NCBI GenBank assembly: GCA_019594195.1
Contig: JAFDTP010000072.1
Span: 1 to 8,209 of the forward strand
Origin: Thermoplasmata archaeon
Lineage (GTDB): Archaea; Thermoplasmatota; Thermoplasmata; Halarchaeoplasmatales; Halarchaeoplasmataceae
Direction of reading: 5' to 3'
DNA: 8,209 bases
Made by a program: the position numbers and the translations under genes. The notes below the pieces were generated by a model. That model was not told the DNA's origin, searched no databases, and saw only the letters and a program-made list of their open reading frames with translations. This document shows, piece by piece, positions 5,879 through 8,209 of the stretch (the stretch's first letter is position 1; the number at the start of each line of letters is the position of its first letter).

Positions 5879-6880
5879 CTAGAAATACTGTGTGTATATT
5901 ATACCGGCTATGAGTATCGCAAGCAGTGTGAACCACACGATGAGAGCTTTCTTGGTGAGCCTTCTCGCCTTATCTGCCTCCCACCAAGAACTCGGTTCGA
6001 ACCCTTGGGTTATGAATGTCAATACTCCTGAAAGATTGATACATATAAGATTGATGAAGAAAAGGACCAAGGCTTGAAATCCCATGGTGAAATATCGAGA
6101 CCCTATCAATAGGCCGGAGGTGGCTATAGCAGGGACCAAAGCTAGGGAGACCATCACTCCTATAACCGCGGAGGAAAGAGCTTTGGTGTAAGCTAATGCT
6201 CCAGCGCTCCCGGCCGCGAGTGCTAGGACGACCTGAAGAAGGCCTATATCCGTCCTCGTTGCGATCTGTGGAGTCTGTGGATCCACTGTCAATAAAAGTC
6301 CCAGGGTGACCGAGACTAGAAAAGATAAGATTATTCCCACCGAAGCTGTCTTGAAGGCCTTTCTGGCAAGATCTGAATCTGCTAATGTAGTCGCAAGAGA
6401 AAGACCCACATTGGGGCTTAACATAGGCGCTATGACCATGGCTCCTATTATCACCGCTACATCATCTCTCAGAACTCCTATCGATGCTACGATCGCAGCT
6501 AAAACGGTCAAGAGAAGGTAAACGCCGGTGATTTCGCTCTGATCTTTCACTTCAGCGTAGATCTCCTCTCTGCTTACCCCTCTGGTCTCTTTTCCTTCCT
6601 CTTCACCCTCGTCTTCTTCTTTCTCTTCCTCTTTCTCAACAGGTAATGATGCCTCTACGTGAAAGAGAAGTAGTCTAAAAGTATCATGCTTGCCAAAATT
6701 ATCATTGAGTTTATCTATAACGGTCTGACTTTTTTCCGCATCGACCAATAACTTTACTACTATCTTCTCTTCCGCGATCTCCTCATGCCAGAACTCGAAG
6801 ACCTTATCATCTTCTTCCAAAAGCTCTTTCGCCTTTTCCCACCTTTCAGCGGGTATTATCATCTCTATAAGTCGCTGCAA
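5879..6880 (-). CDS. DUF389 (TIGR00341-like) multi-spanning membrane protein
   Basis: This 333-residue protein belongs to the DUF389 family found in archaea and some bacteria, whose biochemical role is not established. Residues 1-78 form a soluble alpha/beta domain of about two repeats of strand and helix. A linker at 81-98 is almost entirely Glu, Asp, Gly and Lys. From 118 on there are about seven hydrophobic helices (roughly 118-136, 140-158, 175-198, 212-230, 236-258, 268-290, 311-330). The hallmark GAMVIAPMLSPNVGLSLATT at 146-165 is intact. The start used is TTG at 6880, about 9 bases after the transcript start predicted from the TATA box at 6911-6920; an ATG at 6862 would shorten it by six residues. 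The ATPase gene follows after 49 bases, suggesting an operon. Transport or regulation of an ion flux is plausible but unproven. Confidence 0.88.
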   Translation of the reverse strand: MQRLIEMIIPAERWEKAKELLEEDDKVFEFWHEEIAEEKIVVKLLVDAEKSQTVIDKLNDNFGKHDTFRLLLFHVEASLPVEKEEEKEEDEGEEEGKETRGVSREEIYAEVKDQSEITGVYLLLTVLAAIVASIGVLRDDVAVIIGAMVIAPMLSPNVGLSLATTLADSDLARKAFKTASVGIILSFLVSVTLGLLLTVDPQTPQIATRTDIGLLQVVLALAAGSAGALAYTKALSSAVIGVMVSLALVPAIATSGLLIGSRYFTMGFQALVLFFINLICINLSGVLTFITQGFEPSSWWEADKARRLTKKALIVWFTLLAILIAGIIYTQYF

Positions 6881-6904
6881 ATTGTCTACCAGATGTATAT
6901 GCCA

Positions 6905-6974
6905 AAAAGGATATATTAAACTTGTGAGTTATCACGATCAAGAAACGGTATTTTAATGCCGTTGAATCGGAGGT
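6905..6974. promoter_or_regulatory. Divergent promoter region between the DUF389 and DUF211 genes
   Basis: An AT box, atatattaaa at 6911-6920, reads on the minus strand as tttaatatat and predicts a transcript start near 6889, suiting the DUF389 gene. The same box could serve the plus strand (start near 6941). A second plus-strand box, tattttaat, lies at 6949-6957. GGAGGT at 6969-6974 is a strong ribosome site for the DUF211 gene; it favours a transcript starting before 6969, and thus the upstream box. Confidence 0.4.
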
Positions 6975-6986
6975 CGTGTGATAAAA

Positions 6987-7247
6987 ATGGCCATGATAAA
7001 AGAACTTGTGTTAGATATACTGAAACCTCATGAACCTGAGATCATAGAATTTACGAAGGAGATCTGCAGCCTGGGATCCGTTACTCATATAGAAAGTTCT
7101 GTAGAAGAAGTGGATAAAGAAGTAGAGACTGTCCAGATCATCATTTCAGGCGAGGATATCGGATTCGAAGAGGTGAAGAAAAAGGTCAGAGAGTTGGGCG
7201 CTTCGATACACTCTGTTGACGGTGTGAAGGCCGAAGAAAAGGTGTAG
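6987..7247 (+). CDS. DUF211 family small archaeal protein
   Basis: This 86-residue soluble protein belongs to DUF211, a family known from archaea (for example Methanothermobacter MTH889) with a ferredoxin-like fold and no settled function. Visible signatures are LVLDILKPHEP at residues 7-17, a helix through about 18-28, an acidic EEVDKEVE strand region at about 40-47, ISGEDIGFEEV near 53-63, and the C-terminal GASIHSVDGV at about 71-80. Family members begin with a short Met-x-x-Ile/Leu lead-in, so I prefer ATG 6987. A GTG at 6978 would add three residues but is only 3 bases from GGAGGT; ATG 6993 is also possible. The VIT-like transporter gene follows after 24 bases, so the two are probably one operon. 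A role in sensing or delivering the metal of the transporter is inferred only from this pairing. Confidence 0.9.
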   Translation: MAMIKELVLDILKPHEPEIIEFTKEICSLGSVTHIESSVEEVDKEVETVQIIISGEDIGFEEVKKKVRELGASIHSVDGVKAEEKV

Positions 7248-7271
7248 AGAGATACCATGGTGAACTGAAAG

Positions 7272-7862
7272 ATGTTAGAAAAATTGAAGGAAAAATTACT
7301 CTTCGAAAAGAGTGGAGAGAACATCGCCCAAAGATACATCGTATTGAACGGTTTCGACGGCGTTCTAACAGTCCTAGGTATAACAGTCGGTTCTTTTTCG
7401 GCTCGAGTCGCTGACCCGAGAGTCGTTATCTCTGCATGTGTCGGAACCGCTGTTGGATTATTAGCTTCAGGTGTTTCAGGCGCATACATAACCGAGACCT
7501 CTCAACGTATTCGAGGTTTCAAAGAGTTGAGGGCGAAGATGCTGACAGATATGGAGGGCTCTATACAGGAGAAAAACATCAAAACAGAGTCGCTGATCAT
7601 ATCACTCTTGAACGGATTTTCCTCCTTCATGTTCGCCATTTTGGGAACTGTACCCTTCTTCCTCGCAGCGCTCGATATCGTTCCGATGCTCAACGAGGCT
7701 TATTATTCATCGATGGTCGTTTCCGGGGTTTTATTGGCTTTTCTCGGAGGATATCTCGGACGGATAGCCAAAGAATCTATTCCTTTCTATGCCTTGAAGA
7801 TGGTTTTGGTCGGTGTCGGTACAGCCGCTCTGATGTTCACTTTACAGATGTTCGTCCTTTAG
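7272..7862 (+). CDS. CCC1/VIT1-like membrane protein (TIGR00267-like), possible metal transporter
   Basis: This 196-residue membrane protein resembles the archaeal branch of the iron/manganese CCC1/VIT1 transporter family. About five helices are visible: roughly 22-41, 50-73, 106-132, 145-163 and 172-195. The first carries RYIVLNGFDGVLTVLG, with Asp29 at the position of the conserved TM1 aspartate of VIT proteins. The second ends in GVSGAYITETSQR (67-79), matching the family's small-residue motif, with Glu75 a candidate ligand. The cytosolic loop at 80-105 is short and has few acidic residues, unlike the longer glutamate-rich metal-binding domain of plant and yeast members, so the metal site may differ. 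GGTGA at 7259-7263 may serve as ribosome site before ATG 7272. It is transcribed with the DUF211 gene. Substrate and direction of transport are not shown by the sequence. Confidence 0.8.
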   Translation: MLEKLKEKLLFEKSGENIAQRYIVLNGFDGVLTVLGITVGSFSARVADPRVVISACVGTAVGLLASGVSGAYITETSQRIRGFKELRAKMLTDMEGSIQEKNIKTESLIISLLNGFSSFMFAILGTVPFFLAALDIVPMLNEAYYSSMVVSGVLLAFLGGYLGRIAKESIPFYALKMVLVGVGTAALMFTLQMFVL

Positions 7863-7868
7863 ATAATC

Positions 7869-7877
7869 TATTTAAAT
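7869..7877 (+). promoter_or_regulatory. Probable TATA box of the nitroreductase gene
   Basis: The sequence tatttaaat lies just after the VIT-like gene's stop. Its centre predicts a transcript start near 7899, immediately before the AAGGAGG ribosome site at 7901-7907. This fits translation starting at 7914 rather than at the in-frame ATG at 7893. Confidence 0.45.
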
Positions 7878-7913
7878 GTGCTCGCCTTTATCATGGTAGA
7901 AAGGAGGAAAAGG

Positions 7914-8209
7914 ATGGAAGAAGACGAACTCATAGGATTGATGAAAGAAAGATGGACTGCACGAAAATTCAAGAGTAAAGAGATAGATGAGGATGATCTT
8001 GAAAAGATCATCGAAGCCGGGAGATGGGCTCCTTCTGGTGGGAACAAACAACCCTGGGAATTGATCGTGATAAAAGATGATCAAACCAAAGAAAAGATAG
8101 GTGAGATCTATGCTGAGGGGCTCGGTCTATCTGATCCTCCTGAAAGATTTACATCACCTCCCGTTTTGATAGCTGTCGGCATAGATAAGCGGACCATAGA
8201 CTCCTACCC
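7914..8209 (+). CDS. Nitroreductase family flavoprotein, N-terminal part (cut by window edge)
   Basis: Ninety-eight codons of an FMN-dependent nitroreductase-family oxidoreductase are present before the right edge. The N-terminal FMN-phosphate motif RWTARKF (residues 13-19) matches the family's RRSxRxF pattern, and EAGRWAPSGGNKQPWELIVI is the classic second motif, with Ser/Asn residues near the flavin. PPVLIAVG near the end is the following core strand. Such proteins use NAD(P)H to reduce nitro compounds, quinones or other acceptors, and some act in cofactor metabolism; the natural substrate cannot be told from this piece. A perfect AAGGAGG site 6 bases upstream decides the start; ATG 7893 would add seven residues. 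It is 51 bases beyond the VIT-like gene with its own probable promoter, so it need not belong to that operon. Confidence 0.92.
   Translation, partial: MEEDELIGLMKERWTARKFKSKEIDEDDLEKIIEAGRWAPSGGNKQPWELIVIKDDQTKEKIGEIYAEGLGLSDPPERFTSPPVLIAVGIDKRTIDSY

Noticed and set aside
7436..7978. A 180-residue plus-strand frame overlapping the VIT-like and nitroreductase genes
   Set aside because: It is a shifted frame of the VIT-like gene, rich in Arg and Cys, running over a stop, a promoter and another gene start; no family fits.
7872..8084. Minus-strand frame of 70 residues at the right edge
   Set aside because: It is antisense to the nitroreductase, which has two intact family motifs and a strong ribosome site.

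Overview
The window reads as a piece of an archaeal chromosome, most likely from a poorly characterised euryarchaeal-type lineage. The support is an Alba chromatin protein, an archaea-specific DUF211 protein, a SEC59-type lipid kinase, and TATA/BRE-like boxes about 26 bases before starts or predicted transcript starts. Starts are leaderless or have GGAG/GAGG ribosome sites, and an oligo-T tract follows the alba gene. Base composition is moderately AT-rich, with many ATA, AGA and AGG codons. Proteins are rich in Glu and Lys. No rRNA, tRNA, CRISPR array, insertion sequence or phage gene was seen, and the species cannot be named from this sequence.

Layout. (1) Bases 1-1037, minus strand: the N-terminal 345 codons of a membrane ion-pumping pyrophosphatase, running off the left edge. 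(2) Bases 1038-1205: a divergent promoter region. (3) Bases 1206-2469, plus strand: a polyprenol (dolichol) kinase-like membrane enzyme, a 71-residue two-helix membrane protein of unknown function, and an Alba protein with its own probable promoter. (4) Bases 2470-2994: a 525-base region without protein genes between convergent genes. It holds a nested stem-loop and T tract just after alba, three strong tandem stem-loops at 2664-2806, and an AT-rich remainder. (5) Bases 2995-6880, minus strand: a P2-like P-type cation ATPase downstream of a DUF389 membrane protein. (6) Bases 6881-6986: a second divergent promoter region. (7) Bases 6987-7862, plus strand: a DUF211 protein and a CCC1/VIT1-like membrane protein 24 bases apart. 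(8) From 7914 to the right edge: a truncated nitroreductase.

How the genes fit together. Much of the window concerns membrane transport and energy: a PPi-driven ion pump, an ATP-driven cation pump with an unusual ion site, a DUF389 membrane protein, and a possible metal transporter paired with a small soluble protein. The lipid kinase points to dolichyl phosphate supply for glycosylation. Most genes are recognisable family members. The least explained parts are the structured intergenic region, the ATPase ion-binding residues, the 71-residue membrane protein, and the DUF211/VIT-like and DUF389/ATPase pairings.
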